Below are positions 34,935 to 49,090 of a stretch of 64,000 bases of DNA, in pieces. The notes under the pieces are model-generated. The model made no database searches and had not been told where the DNA came from. It saw only the letters and a program-made list of their open reading frames with translations. The stretch is taken from positions 10,558,246-10,622,245 of the forward strand of contig JASJYW010000026.1 of NCBI GenBank assembly GCA_030386875.1, given 5' to 3'. Every line of letters starts with the position of its first letter. Position 1 is the first letter of the stretch. A program made the position numbers and the translations under genes. Source of the stretch: Morinoia aosen. Lineage: Eukaryota > Arthropoda > Malacostraca > Amphipoda > Talitridae.

Positions 34935-35202
34935 TATCGCGCCCCTTCTAGTATGTGTCTATATCTTTAGGGTCGCGACTTCGGAGGGTAGAGTGAATAC
35001 GCAGGTTACGGTGCGAGTTTACTCGTAGAAACGTTCTACAGGTAGAACACGATCCAAGTGCGCTCTGAAGAGCTGAACACGGGGCATTTATACACACAAA
35101 TCGCTGACTCAGCGGCGCACGGTGCCCGAGTCGCACCAGGCGTGGCACTGAACGTACGTACTAACATATTTACGAGGACAAGTGCGTGACCGTATTGGCA
35201 CA
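34935..35202 (-). repeat. 5' LTR of element 1
   Basis: 268 bp, same ends as the 3' LTR. It contains the promoter: TATAAAT at 35086-35092 with the predicted start about 29 nt downstream near 35063. The 129 bp from 35063 to 34935 closely match the element 2 LTR, whereas the upstream U3 is only patchily similar. Confidence 0.93.
35086..35092 (-). promoter_or_regulatory. TATA box in the 5' LTR of element 1
   Basis: TATAAAT on the minus strand, at a suitable distance from the LTR 3' end to leave an R-U5 of about 129 bp. The matching motif in element 2 is TATATAAG at the equivalent place. Confidence 0.65.
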
Positions 35203-38200
35203 ATGCGTGTTTTGGGCCATTCCTAGGCCGAATGCGGTGAAAATCACGTCGTTTGCTGTTTCCCGTGGCGACATAGGCGAAAAGTGCATATTTAGCCGTT
35301 TCCACGGTCGACAGAGCTAAAATGCGTGTTTTGGGCCATTCCTATGCCGAATGCGGTGAAAATCACGTCGTTTGCTGTTTCCCGTGGCGACATAGGCGGG
35401 AAGTGCATATTTAGCCGTTTCCACGGTCGACAGAGCTAAAATGCGTGTTTTGGGCCATTCCTAAGCCGAATGCGGTGAAAATCACGTCGTTTGCTGTTTC
35501 CCGTGGCGACATAGGCGGAAAGTGCATATATAGCCGATTCCACGGTCGACAGAGCTCAAATGCGTGTTTTGGGCCATTCCTAGGCCGAATGCGGTGTGAG
35601 TCACGTCGTTTACTGTTTCCCGCGGCGACATAGGCGGAAAGTGCATATATAGCCGTTTCCACGGTCGACAGAGCTAAAATGCGTGTTTTGGGCCATTCCT
35701 GGGCCGAATGCGGTGAAAATCACGTCGTTTGCTGTTTCCCGTGGCGACATAGGCGGAAAGTGCATATTTAGCCGATTCCATGGTCGACAGAGCTAAAATG
35801 CGTGTTTTGGGCCATTCCTAGGCCGAATGCAGTGAAAATCACGTCGTTTGCTGTTTCCCGTGGCGACATAGGCGGAAAGTGCATATTTAGCCGATTTCAC
35901 GGTCGACAGAGCCCAAATGCGTGTTTTGGGCCATTCCTAGGCCGAATGCGATGAAAATCACGTCGTTTGCTGTTTCCCGTGGCGACATAGGCGGAAAGTG
36001 CATATTTAGCCGATTCCACGGTCGACAGAGCTAAAATGCGTGTATTTGCCATTCCTAGACCGAATGCGGTAAAAATCACGTCGTTTGCTGTTTCCCGTGG
36101 CGACATAGGCGGAAAGTGCATATTTAGCTGATTCCACGGTTGACAGAGCTAAAATGCGTGTTTTGGGCCATTCCTAGGCCGAATGCGGTGAAAATCACGT
36201 CGTTTGCTGTTTTCCGTGGCGACATAGGCGGAAAGTGCATATTTAGCCGTTTCCACGGTCGACAGAGCTAAAATGCGTGTTTTGGGCCATTCCTAGGCCG
36301 AATGAGGTGAAAATCACGTCGTTTGCTGTTACCCGTAGCGACATAGGCGGAAAGTGCATATTTAGCCGATTCCACGGTCGACAGGGCTAAAATGCGTGTT
36401 TTTGGCCATTCCTAGGCCGAATGCGGTGAAAATCACGTCGTTTGCTGTTTCCCGTGGCGACATAGGCGGAAAGTGCATATTTAGCCGATTCCACGGTCGA
36501 CAGGGCTAAAATGCGTGTTCTGGGCCATTCCTAGGCCGAATGCGGTGAAAATTACGTCGTTTGCTGCTTCCCGTGGCGACATAGGCGGAAAGTGCATATT
36601 TAGCCGATTCCACGATCGACAGGGCTAAAATGCGTGTTTTGGGCCATTCCTAGGCCGAATGCGGTGAAAATCACGTCGTTTGCTGTTTCCCGTGGCGACA
36701 TAGGCGGAAAGTGCATATTTAGCCGATTCCACGGTCGACAGAGCTAAAATGCGTGTTTTGGGCCATTCCTAGGCCGAATGTGGTGAAAATTCCGTCGTTT
36801 GCTGTTTCCCGTGGCGACATAGGTGGAAAGTGAATACTTAGCCGATTCCACGGTCGACAGAGCTAAAATGCGTGTTTGGGCCATTCCTAGGCCGAATGCG
36901 GTGAAAATCACGTCGTTAGCTTTTTCCCGTGGCGACATAGGCGGAAAGTGCATATTTAGCCGTTTCCACGGTCGACAGAGCTAAAATGTGTGTTTTGGGC
37001 CATTCCTAGGCCGAATGCTTTGAAAATCACGTCGTTTGCTGTTTCCCGAGGCGACATAGGCGGGAAGTGCATATTTAGCCGTTTCCACGGTCGACAGAGC
37101 TAAAATGCGTGTTTTGGGCCATTCCTAGGCCGAATGCGGTGAAAATCACGTCGTTTGCTGTTTCCCGTGGCGACATTTGCGGAAAGTGCATATTTAGCCG
37201 ATTCCACGGTCGACAGAGCTAAAATGCGTGTTTTGGGCCATTCATAGGCCGAATGCTGTGAAAATCACGTCGTTTGCTGTTTCCCTTGGCGACATAGGCG
37301 GAAAGTGCATATTTAGCCGATTCCACGGTCGACAGGGCTAAAATGCGTGTTTTTGGCCATTCCTAGGCCGAATGCGGTGAAAATAACGTCGTTTGCTGTT
37401 TCCCGTGGCGACATAGGCGGAAAGTGCATATTTAGTCGTTTCCACGGTCGACAGAGCTAAAATGCGTGTTTTGGGCCATTCCTAGGCCGAATGCGGTGAA
37501 AATCACGTCGTTTGCTGTTTCCCGTGGCGAAATAGGCGGAACGTGCATATTTAGCCGTTTCCACGGTCGACAGAGCTAAAATGCGTGTTTTTGGCCATTC
37601 CTAGGCCGAATGCAGTGAAAATCACGTCGTTTGCTGTTTCCCGTGGCGACATAGGCGAAAAGTGCATATTTAGCCGATTCCACGGTCGACAGGGCTAAAA
37701 TGCGTGTTTTCGGCCATTCCTAGGCCGAATGCGGTGAAAATCACGTCGTTTGCTGTTTCCCGCGGCGACATAGGCGGAAAGTGCATATTTAGCCGTTTCC
37801 ACGGTCGACAGAGCTAAAATGCGTGTTTTGGGCCATTCCTAGGCCGAATGCGGTGAAAATCACGTCGTTTGCTGTTTCCCGTGGCGAAATAGGCGGAAAG
37901 TGCATATTTAGCCGTTTCCACGGTCGACAGGGCTAAAATGCGTGTTTAGGGCCATTCCTAGGCCGAACGCGGTGAAATTCACGTCGTTTGCTGTTTCCAG
38001 TGGCGACATAGGCGGAAAGTGCATATTTAGCCGTTTCCACGGTCGACAGAGCTAAAATGCGTGTTTTGGGCCATTCCTAGGCCGTATGCGGTGAAAATCA
38101 CGTCGTTTGCTGTTTCCCGTGGCGACATAGGCGGAAAGTGCATATATAGCCGATTCCACGGTCGACAGAGCTAAAATGCGTGTTTTGGGCCATTCCTAGG

Positions 38201-39979
38201 CCGAATGCGGTGTAAATCACGTCGTTTACTGTTTCCCGTGGCGACATAGGCGGAAAGTGCATATATAGCCGTTTCCACGGTCGACAGAGCTAAAATGCGT
38301 GTTTTGGGCCATTACTGGGCCGAATGCGGTGAAAATCACGTCGTTTGCTGTTTCCCGTGGCGACATAGGCGGAAAGTGCATATTTAGCCGATTCCATGGT
38401 CGACAGAGCTAAAATGCGTGTTTTGGGCCATTCCTAGGCCGAATGCGGTGAAAATCACGTCGTTTGCTGTTTCCCGTGGCGACATAGGCGGAAAGTGCAT
38501 ATTTAGCCGATTCCACGGTCGACAGAGCTAAAATGCGTGTTTTGGGCCATTCCTAGGCCGAATGCGATGAAAATCACGTCGTTTGCTGTTTCCCGTGGCG
38601 ACATAGGCGGAAAGTGCATATTTAGCCGATTCCACGATCGACAGAGCTAAAATGCGTGTATTTGCCATTCCTAGGCCGAATGCGGTAAAAATCACGTCGT
38701 TTGCTGTTTCCCGTGGCGACATAGGCGGAAAGTGCATATTTAGCTGATTCCACGGTCGACAGAGCTAAAATGCGTGTTTTGGGCCATTCCTAGGCCGAAT
38801 GAGGTGAAAATCACGTCGTTTGCTGTTTCCCGTAGCGACATAGGCGGAAAGTGCATATTTAGCCGATTCCACGGTCGACAGGGCTAAAATGCGTGTTTTT
38901 GGCCATTCCTAGGCCGAATGCGGTGAAAATCACGTCGTTTGCCGTTTCCCGTGGCAACATAGGCGGAAAGTGCATATTTAGCCGATTCCACGGTCGACAG
39001 GGCTAAAATGCGTGTTTTGGGCCATTCCTAGGCCGAATGCGGTGAAAATCACGTCGTTTGCTGTTTCCCGTGGCGACATAGGCGAAAAGTGCATATTTAG
39101 CCGATTCCACGATCGACAGGGCTAAAATGCGTGTTTTGGGCCATTCCTAGGCCGAATGCGGTGAAAATCACGTAGTTTGCTGTTTCCCGTGGCGACATAG
39201 GCGGAAAGTGCATATTTAGCCGATTCCACGGTAGACAGAGCTAAAATGCGTGTTTTGGGCCATTCCTAGGCCGAATGTGGTGAAAATCCCGTCGTTTGCT
39301 GTTTCCCGTGGCGACATAGGCGGAAAGTGAATACTTCGCCGATTCCACGGTCGACAGAGCTAAAATGCGTGTTTGGGCCATTCCTAGGCCGAATGCGGTG
39401 AAAATCACGTCGTTTGCTTTTTTCCGTGGCGACATAGGCGGAAAGTGCATATTTAGCCGTTTCCACGGTCGACAGAGCTAAAATGTGTGTTTTGGGCCAT
39501 TCCTAGGCCGAATGCTTTGAAAATCACGTCGTTTGCTGTTTCCCGAGGCGACATAGGCGGAAAGTGCATATTTAGCCGATTCCTCGGTCGACAGGGCTAA
39601 AAGTGTGTTTTTGGCCATTCCTAGGCCGAATGCGGTGAAAATCACGTCGTTTGCTGTTTCCCGTGGCGACATAGGCGGAAAGTGCATATTTAGCCGATTC
39701 CACGGTCGACAGAGCTAAAATGCGTGTTTTGGGCCATTCCCAGGCCGAATGCGGTGAAAATCACGTCGTTTGCTGTTTCCCGTGGCGACATAGGCGGAAA
39801 GTGCATATTTAGCCGATTCCACGGTCGACAGAGCTAAAATGCGTGTTTTGGGCCATTCCTAGGCCGAATGCGGTGAAAATCACGTCGTTTGCTGTTTCCC
39901 GTGGCGACATAGGCGGAAAGTGCATATTTAGCCGTTTCCACGGTCGACAGAGCTAAAATGCGTGTTTTGGGCCATTACT

Positions 39980-42900
39980 AGGCCGAATGCGGTGAAAATC
40001 ACGTCGTTTGCTGTTTCCCGTGGCGACATAGGCGGAAAGTGCATATTTAGCCGATTCCACGGTCGACAGAGCTAAAATGCGATTTTTGGGCCATTCCTAG
40101 GCCGAATGCGGTGAAAATCACGTCGTTTGCTGTTTCCCGTGGCGACATAGGCGGAAAGTGCATATTTAGCCGATTCCACGGTCTACAGAGCTAAAATGCG
40201 TGTGTTTGGCCATTCCTATGCCGAATGCGGCGAAAATCACGTCGTTTGCTGTTTCCCGTGGCGACATAGGCGGAAAGTGCATATTTTGCCGTTTCCACGG
40301 TCGACAGAGCTAAAATGCGTGTTTTGGGCCATTCCTAGGCCGAATGCGGTGAAAATCACGTCGTTTGCTGTTTCCCGTGGCGACATAGGCGGAAAGTGCA
40401 AATTTAGCCGATTCCACGGTCGACAGAGCTAAAATGCGTGTTTTGGGCCATTCCTAGGCCGAATGCGGTGAAAATCACGTCGTTTGCTGTTTCCCGTGGC
40501 GATATAGGCGGAAAGTGCATATCTAGCCGTTTCCACGGTCGACAGAGCTAAAATGCGTGTTTTGGGCCATTCCTAGGCCGAATGCGGTGAAAATCACGTC
40601 GTTTGCAGTTTCCCGTGGCGACATAGGCGGCAAGTGCATATTTAGCCGATTTCACGGTCGACAGAGCTAAAATGCGTGTTTTGAGCCATTCCTAGGCCGA
40701 ATGCGGTGAAAATCACGTCGTTTGCTGTTTCCCGTGGCGACATAGGCGGAAAGTGCATATTTAGCCGATTCCACGGTCGACAGGGCTAAAATGCGTGTTT
40801 TGGGCCATTCCTAGGCAGAATGCGGTGAAAATCACGTCGTTTGCTGTTTCCCGTGGCGACATAGGCGGAAAGTGCATATTTAGCCGATTCCACGGTCGAC
40901 AGAGCTAAAATACGTGTTTTGGGCCATTCCTAGGCCGAATGCTGTAAAAATCACGTCGTCTGCTGTTTCCCGTGGCGACATAGGCGGAAAGTGCATATTT
41001 AGCCGTTTCCACGTTCGACAGAGCTAAAATGCGTGTTTTGGGCCATTCCTCGGCCGAATGCGGTGAAAATCACGTCGTTTGCTGTTTCCCGTGGCGACAT
41101 AGGCGGAAAGTGCATATATAGCCGATTCCGCGGTCGACAGGGCTAAAATGCGTGTTTTGGGCCATTCCTAGGCCGAATGCGGTGAAAATCACGTCGTTTG
41201 CTGTTTCCCGTGGCGACATAGGCGGAAAGTGCATATTTAGCCGATTCCACGGTCGACAGAGCTTAAATGCGTGTTTTGGGCCATTCCTAGGCCGAATGTG
41301 GTGAAAATCCCGTCGTTTGCTGTTTCCCGTGGCGACATAGGCGGAAAGTGAATACTTAGCCGATTCCACGGTCGACAGAGCTAAAATGCGTGTTTGGGCC
41401 ATTCCTAGGCCGAATGCGGTGAAAATCACGTCGTTTGCTTTTTCCCGTGGCGACATAGGCGGAAAGTGCATATTTATCCGTTTCCACGGTCGACAGAGCT
41501 AAAATGTGTGTTTTGGGCCATTCCTAGGCCGAATGCTTTGAAAATCACGTCGTTTGCTGTTTCCCGAGGCGACATAGGCGGAAAGTGCATATTTAGCCGT
41601 TTCCACAGTCGACAGAGCTAAAATGCGTGTTTTGGGCCATTCCTAGGCCGAATGCGGTGAAAATCACGTCGTTTGCTGTTTCCCGTGGCGACATTTGCGG
41701 AAAGTGCATATTTAGCCGATTCCACGGTCGACAGAGCTAAAATGCGTGTTTTGGGCCATTCCTAGGCCGAATGCGGTGAAAATCACGTCGTTTGCTGTTT
41801 CCCGTGGCGACATAGGCGGAAAGTGCATATTTAGCCGATTCCACGGTCGACAGGGCTAAAATGCGTGTTTTTGGCCATTCCTAGGCCGAATGCGGTGAAA
41901 ATCACGTCGTTTGCTGTTTCCCGTGGCGACATTGGCGGAAAGTGCATATTTAGCCGTTTCCACGGTCGACAGAGCTAAAATGCGTGTTTTGGGCCATTCC
42001 TAGGCCGAATGCGGTGAAAATCACGTCGTTTGCTGTTTCCCGTGGCGACATAGGCGGAACGTGCATATTTAGCCGTTTCCACGGTCGACAGAGCTAAAAT
42101 GCGTGTTTTGGGCCATTCCTAGGCCGAATGCAGTGAAAATCACGTCGTTTGCTGTTTCCCGTGGCGACATAGGCGGAAAGTGCATATCTAGCCGATTCCA
42201 CGGTCGACAGGGCTAAAATGCGTGTTTTGGGCCATTCCTAGGCCGAATGCGGTGAAAATCACGTCGTTTGCTGTTTCCCGCGGCGACATAGGCGGAAAGT
42301 GCATATTTAGCCGATTCCACGGTCGACAGAGCTAAAATGCGTGTTTTGGGCCATTCCTAGGCTGAATGCGGTGAAAATCACGTCGTTTGCTGTTTCCCGT
42401 GGCGACATAGGCGGAAAGTGCATATTTAGCCGTTTCCACGGTCGACAGAGCTAAAATGCGTGTTTTGGGCCATTACTAGGCCGAATGCGGTGAAAATCAC
42501 GTCGTTTGCTGTTTCCCGTGGCGACATAGGCGGAAAGTGCATATTTAGCCGATTCCACGGTCGACAGAGCTAAAATGCGATTTTTGGGCCATTCCTAGGC
42601 CGAATGCGGTGAAAATCACGTCGTTTGCTGTTTGCCGTGGCGACATAGGCGGAAAGTGCATATTTAGCCGTTTCCACGGTCGACAGAGCTAAAATGCGTG
42701 TTTTGGGCCATTCCTAGGCCGAATGCGGTGAAAATCACGTCGTTTGCTGTTTCCCGTGGCGACATAGGCGGAAAGTGCATATTTAGCCGATTCCACGGTC
42801 GACAGAGCTAAAATGCGTGTTTTGGGCCATTCCTAGGCCGAATGCGGTGAAAATCACGTCGTTTGCTGTTTCCCGTGGCGATATAGGCGGAAAGTGCATA

Positions 42901-44770
42901 TCTAGCCGTTTCCACGGTCGACAGAGCTAAAATGCGTGTTTTGGGCCATTCCTAGGCCGAATGCGGTGAAAATCACGTCGTTCGCTGTTTCCCGTGGCGA
43001 CATAGGCGGCAAGTGCATATTTAGCCGATTTCACGGTCGACAGAGCTAAAATGCGTGTTTTGGGCCATTCCTAGGCCGAATGCGGTGAAAATCACGTCGT
43101 TTGCTGTTTCCCGTGGCGACATAGGCGGAAAGTGCATATTTAGCCGATTCCACGGTCGACAGGGCTAAAATGCGTGTTTTGGGCCATTCCTAGGCAGAAT
43201 GCGGTGAAAATCACGTCGTTTGCTGTTTCCCGTGGCGACATAGGGGGAAAGTGCATATTTAGCCGATTCCACGGTCGACAGAGCTAAAATACGTGTTTTG
43301 GGCCATTCCTAGGCCGAATGCTGTGAAAATCACGTCGTCTGCTGTTTCCCGTGGCGACATAGGCGGAAAGTGCATATTTAGCCGTTTCCACGGTCGACAG
43401 AGCTAAAATGCGTGTTTTGGGCCATTCCTCGGCCGAATGCGGTGAAAATCACGTCGTTTGCTGTTTCCCGTGGCGACATAGGCGGAAAGTGCATATATAG
43501 CCGATTCCGCGGTCGACAGGGCTAAAATGCGTGTTTTGGGCCATTCCTAGGCCGAATGCGGTGAAAATCACGTCGTTTGCTGTTTCCCGTGGCGACATAG
43601 GCGGAAAGTGCATATTTAGCCGATTCCACGGTCGACAGAGCTTAAATGCGTGTTTTGGGCCATTCCTAGGCCGAATGTGGTGAAAATCCCGTCGTTTGCT
43701 GTTTCCCGTGGCGACATAGGCGGAAAGTGAATACATAGCCGATTCCACGGTCGACAGAGCTAAAATGCGTGTTTGGGCCATTCCTAGGCCGAATGCGGTG
43801 AAAATCACGTCGTTTGCTTTTTCCCGTGGCGACATAGGCGGAAAGTGCATATTTAGCCGTTTCCACGGTCGACAGAGCTAAAATGTGTGTTCTGGGCCAT
43901 TCCTAGGCCGAATGCTTTGAAAATCACGTCGTTTGCTGTTTCCCGAGGCGACATAGGCGGAAAGTGCATATTTAGCCGTTTCCACAGTCGACAGAGCTAA
44001 AGTGCGTGTTTTGGGCCATTCCTAGGCCGAATGCGGTGAAAATCACGTCGTTTGCTGTTTCCCGTGGCGACATTTGCGGAAAGTGCATATTTAGCCGATT
44101 CCACGGTCGACAGAGCTAAAATGCGTGTTTTGGGCCATTCCTAGGCCGAATGCGGTGAAAATCACGTCGTTTGCTGTTTCCCGTGGCGACATAGGCGGAA
44201 AGTGCATATTTAGCCGATTCCACGGTCGACAGGGCTAAAACGCGTGTTTTTGGCCATTCCTAGGCCGAATGCGGTGAAAATCACGTCGTTTGCTGTTTCC
44301 CGTGGCGACATAGGCGGAAAGTGCATATTTAGCCGTTTCCACGGTCGACAGAGCTAAAATGCGTGTTTTGGGCCATTCCTAGGCCGAATGCGGTGAAAAT
44401 CACGTCGTTTTCTGTTTCCCGTGGCGACATAGGCGGAACGTGCATATTTAGCCGTTTCCACGGTCGACAGAGCTAAAATGCGTGTTTTGGGCCATTCCTA
44501 GGCCGAATGCAGTGAAAATCACGTCGTTTGCTGTTTCCCGTGGCGACATAGGCGGAAAGTGCATATCTAGCCGATTCCACGGTCGACAGGGCTAAAATGC
44601 GTGTTTTGGGCCATTCCTAGGCCGAATGCAGTGAAAATCACGTCGTTTGCTGTTTCCCGCGGCGACATAGGCGGAAAGTGCATATTTAGCCGTTTCCACG
44701 GTCGACAGAGCTAAAATGCGTGTTTTGGGCCATTCCTAGGCCGAATGCGGTGAAAATCACGTCGTTTAGT
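39980..44770 (-). repeat. twenty-monomer (2.38 kb) tandem duplication in array C
   Basis: The block around 41070-41471 recurs at 43449-43850, offset 2,379 bp (20 monomers), with the same succession of rare variants, including the shortened TGTTTGGGCC unit, the CGGCCGAATG unit and GACATTTGCGG (41692 and 44071). The GCGATTTTTGGG unit (40079 and 42577) is offset by 21 monomers, so one copy has gained or lost a unit. Boundaries are approximate. Confidence 0.8.
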
Positions 44771-47700
44771 GTTTCCCGTGGCGAAATAGGCGGAAAGTGC
44801 ATATTTAGCCGTTTCCACGGTCGACAGGGCTAAAATGCGTGTTTTGGGCCATTCCTAGGCCGAATGCGGTGAAATTCACGTCGTTTGCTGTTTCCCGTGG
44901 CGACATAGGCGGAAAGTGCATATTTAGCCGTTTCCACGGTCGACAGAGCTAAAATGCGTGTTTTGGGCCATTCTTAGGCCGAATGCGGTGAAAATCACGT
45001 CGTTTGCTGTTTCCCGTGGCGACATAGGCGGAAAGTGCATATATAGCCGATTCCACGGTCGACAGAGCTAAAATGCGTGTTTTGGGCCATTCCTAGGCCG
45101 AATGCGGTGTAAATCACGTCGTTTACTGTTTCCCGTGGCGACATAGGCGGAAAGTGCATATATAGCCGTTTCCACGGTCGACAGAGCTAAAATGCGTGTT
45201 TTGGGCCATTCCTGGGCCGAATGCGGTGAAAATCACGTCGTTTGCTGTTTCCCGTGGCGACATAGGCGGAAAGTGCATATTTAGCCGATTCCACGGTCGA
45301 CAGAGCTAAAATGCGTGTTTTGGGCTATTCCTAGGCCGAATGCGATGAAAATCACGTCGTTTGCTGTTTCCCGTGGCGACATAGGCGGAAAGTGCATATT
45401 TAGCCGATTCCACGGTCGACAGAGCTAAAATGCGTGTATTTGCCATTCCTAGGCCGAATGCGGTAAAAATCACGTCGTTTGCTGTTTCCCGTGGCGACAT
45501 AGGCGGAAAGTGCATATTTAGCTGATTCCACGGTTGACAGAGCTAAAATGCGTGTTTTGGGCCATTCCTAGGCCGAATGCGGGGAAAATCACGTCGTTTG
45601 CTGTTTCCCGTGGCGACATAGGCGGAAAGTGCATATTTAGCCGATTCCACGGTCGACAGGGCTAAAATGCGTGTTTTGGGCCATTTCTAGGCCGAATGCG
45701 GTGAAAATCACGTCGTTTGCTGTTTCCCGTGGCGACATAGGCAGAAAGTGCATATTTAGCCGTTTCCACGGTCGACAGAGCTAAAATGCGTGTTTTGGGC
45801 CATTCCTAGGCCGAATGCGGTGAAAATCACTTCGTTTGCTGTTTCCCGTGGCGACATAGGCGGAAGGTGCATATTTAGCCGATTCCACGGTCGACAGAGC
45901 AAAAATGCGTGTTTTGGGCCATTCCTAGGCCGAATGCGGTGAAAATCACGTCGTTTGCTGTTTCCCGTGGCGACATTGGCGAAAAGTGCATATTTAGCCG
46001 ATTTCACGGTCGACAGAGCTAAAATGCGTGTTTTGGGCCATTCCTAGGCCGAATGCGATGAAAATCACGTCGTTTGCTGTTTCCCGTGACGACATAGGCG
46101 GAAAGTGCATATTTAGCCGATTCCACGGTCGACAGGGCTAAAATGCGTGTTTTGGGCCATTCCTAGGCCGAATGCGGTGAAAATCACGTCGTTTGCTGTT
46201 TCCCGTGGCGACATAGGCGGAAAGTGCATATTTAGCCGATTCCACGATCGACATGGCAAAAAGGCGTGTTTTGGGCCATTCCTAGGCCGGATGCGGTGAA
46301 AATCACGTCGTTTGCTGTTTCCCGTGGCGACATAGGCGGAAAGTGCATATTTAGCCGATTCCACGGTCGACAGAGCTAAAATGCGTGTTTTGGGCCATTC
46401 CTAGGCCGAATGTGGTGAAAATCCCGTCGTTTGCTGTTTCCCGTGGCGACATAGGCGGAAAGGGAATACTTAGCCGATTCCACGGTCGACAGAGCTAAAA
46501 TGCGTGTTTGGGCCATTCCTAGGCCGAATGCGGTGAAAATCACGTCGTTTGCTTTTTTCCGTGGCGACATAGGCGGAATAAGCATATTTAGCCGATTCCA
46601 CGGTCGACAGAGCTAAAATGCGTGTTTTGGGCCATTCCTAGGCCGAATGCGGTGAAAATCACGTCGTTTGCTGTTTCCCGTGGCGACATAGGCGGAAAGT
46701 GCATATTTAGCCAGTTCCACGTTCGACAGAGCTAAAATGCGTGTTTTGGGCCATTACTAGGCCGAATGCGGTGAAAATCACGTCGTTTGCTGTTTCCCGT
46801 GGCGACATAGGCGGAAAGTGCATATTTAGCCGATTCCACTGTCGACAGAGCTAAAATGCGTGTTTTGGGCCATTCCTAGGCCGAATGCGGTGAAAATCAC
46901 GTCGTTTGCTGTTTCCCGTGGCGACATAGGCGGAAAGTGCATATTTAGCCGATTCCACGGTCTACAGATCTAAAATGCGTGTGTTTGGCCATTCCTATGC
47001 CGAATGCGGTGAAAATCACGTCGTTTGCTGTTTCCCGTGGCGACATAGGCAGAAAGTGCATATTTAGCCGTTTCCACGGTCGACAGAGCTAAAATGCGTG
47101 TTTTGGGCCATTCCTAGGCCGAATGCGGTGAAAATCACGTCGTTTGCTGTTTCCCGTGGCGACATAGGCGGAAAGTGCATATTTAGCCGATTCCACGGTC
47201 GACAGAGCTGAAATGCGTGTTTTGGGCCATTCCTAGGCCGAATGCGGTGAAAATCACGTCGTTTGCTGTTTCCCGTGGCGATATAGGCGGAAAGTGCATA
47301 TCTAGCCGTTTCCACGGTCGACAGAGCTAAAATGCGTGTTTTGGGCCATTCCTAGGCCGAATGCGATGAAAATCACGTCGTTTGCTGTTTCCCGTGGCGA
47401 CATAGGCGGCAAGTGCATATTTAGCCGATTCCACGGTCGACAGAGCTAAAATGCGTGTTTTGGGCCATTCCTAGGCCGAATGCGGTGAAAATCACGTCGT
47501 TTGCTGTTTCCCGTGGCGACATAGGCGGAAAGTGCATATTTAGCCGATTCCACGGTCGACAGGGCTAAAATGCGTGTTTTGGGCCATTCCTAAGCCGAAT
47601 GCGGTGAAAATCACGTCGTTTGCTGTTTCCCGTGGCGACATAGGCGGAAAGTGCATATTTAGCCAATTCCACGGTCGACAGAGCTAAAATACGTGTTTTG

Positions 47701-48379
47701 GGCCATTCCTAGGCCGAATGCTGTGAAAATCACGTCGTTTGCTGTTTCCCGTGGCGACATAGGCGGAAAGTGCATATTTAGCCGTTTCCACGGTCGACAG
47801 AGCTAAAATGCGTGTTTTGGGCCATTCCTCGGCCGAATGCGGTGAAAATCACGTCGTTTGCTGTTTCATGTGGTGACATAGGCGGAAAGTGCATATATAG
47901 CCGATTCCGCGGTCGACAGGGCTTAAATGCGTGTTTTGGGCCATTCCTAGGCCGAATGCGGTGAAAATCACGTCGTTTGCTGTTTCACGTGGCGACATAG
48001 GCGGAAGGTGCATATTTAGCCGATTCCACGGTCGACAGAGCTAAAATGCGTGTTTTGGGCCATTCCTAGGCCGAATGCGGTGAAAATCACGTCGTTTGCT
48101 GTTTCCCGTGGCGACATAGGCGGAAAGTGCATATTTAGCCGATTCCACGGTCGACAGAGCTAAAATGCGTGTTTTGGGCCATTCCTAGGCCGAATGCGGT
48201 GAAAATCACGTCGTTTGCTGTTTCCCGTGGCGACATAGGCGGAAAGTGCATATTTAGCCGTTTCCACGGTCGACAGAGATAAAATGCGTGTTTTGGGCAA
48301 TTCTTAGGCCGAATACGGTGAAAATCAAGTCGTTTGCTGTTTCCCGTGGCGACATAGGCGGAAAGTGCATATTTAGCCG

Positions 48380-49090
48380 ATTCCACGGTCGACAGAGCTA
48401 AAATACGTGTTTTGGGCCATTCCTAGGCCGAATGCGGTGAAAATCACGTCGTTTGCTGTTTCCTGTGGCGACATTGGCGGAAAGTGCATATTTAGCCGTT
48501 TCCACGGTCGACAGAGCTAAAATGCGTGTTTTGGGCCATTCCTAGGCCGAATGCGGGGAAAATCACGTCGTTTGCTGTTTCCCGTGGCGACATAGGCGGA
48601 AAGTGCATATTTAGCCGATTCCACGGTCGACAGGGCTAAAATGCGTGTTTTGGGCCATTTCTAGGCCGAATGCGGTGAAAATCACGTCGTTTGCTGTTTC
48701 CCGTGGCGACATAGGCGGAAAGTGCATATTTAGCCGTTTCCACGGTCGACAGAGCTAAAATGCGTGTTTTGGGCCATTCCTAGGCCGAATGCGGTGAAAA
48801 TCACGTCGTTTGCTATTTCCCGTGGCGACATTGGCGGAAAGTGCATATTTAGCCGTTTCCACGGTCGACAGAGCTAAAATGCGTGTTTTGGGCCATTCCT
48901 AGGCCGAATGCGGGGAAAATCACGTCGTTTGCTGTTTCCCGTGGCGACATAGGCGGAAAGTGCATATTTAGCCGATTCCACGGTCGACAGGGCTAAAATG
49001 CGTGTTTTGGGCCATTTCTAGGCCGAATGCGGTGAAAATCACGTCGTTTGCTGTTTCCCGTGGCGACATAGGCGGAAAGTGCATATTTAG
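48380..49090 (-). repeat. three-monomer (357 bp) tandem duplication in array C
   Basis: The variants ACATTGGCGG, GCGGGGAAAATC and CCATTTCTAGG occur in this order twice, exactly 357 bp apart (48471 and 48828), with almost no other differences. Confidence 0.8.

Larger units (their letters stand above)
25194..35202 (-). mobile_element. complete Ty3/Gypsy LTR retrotransposon, element 1
   Basis: 10,009 bp inserted in the satellite on the minus strand. In transcription order it carries: 5' LTR 34935-35202, primer-binding site, about 1.39-kb leader, gag, pol in the -1 frame, a 2.25-kb 3' region, polypurine tract, 3' LTR 25194-25461. The domain order protease, reverse transcriptase, RNase H, integrase places it in Metaviridae (Ty3/Gypsy) and not Ty1/Copia. 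The 4-bp duplication ATGC flanks it at 25190-25193 and 35203-35206. The two LTRs differ at 4 of 268 positions. With intact gag and pol frames it may be autonomous; activity is not shown by sequence alone. The clade within Ty3/Gypsy is not assigned. Confidence 0.95.

Noticed and set aside
25194..35202. Assignment of element 1 to Ty1/Copia or BEL/Pao
   Set aside because: Integrase follows RNase H, gag has separate CCHC knuckles and the C-terminus has a GPF/Y-like module, which fit Ty3/Gypsy.
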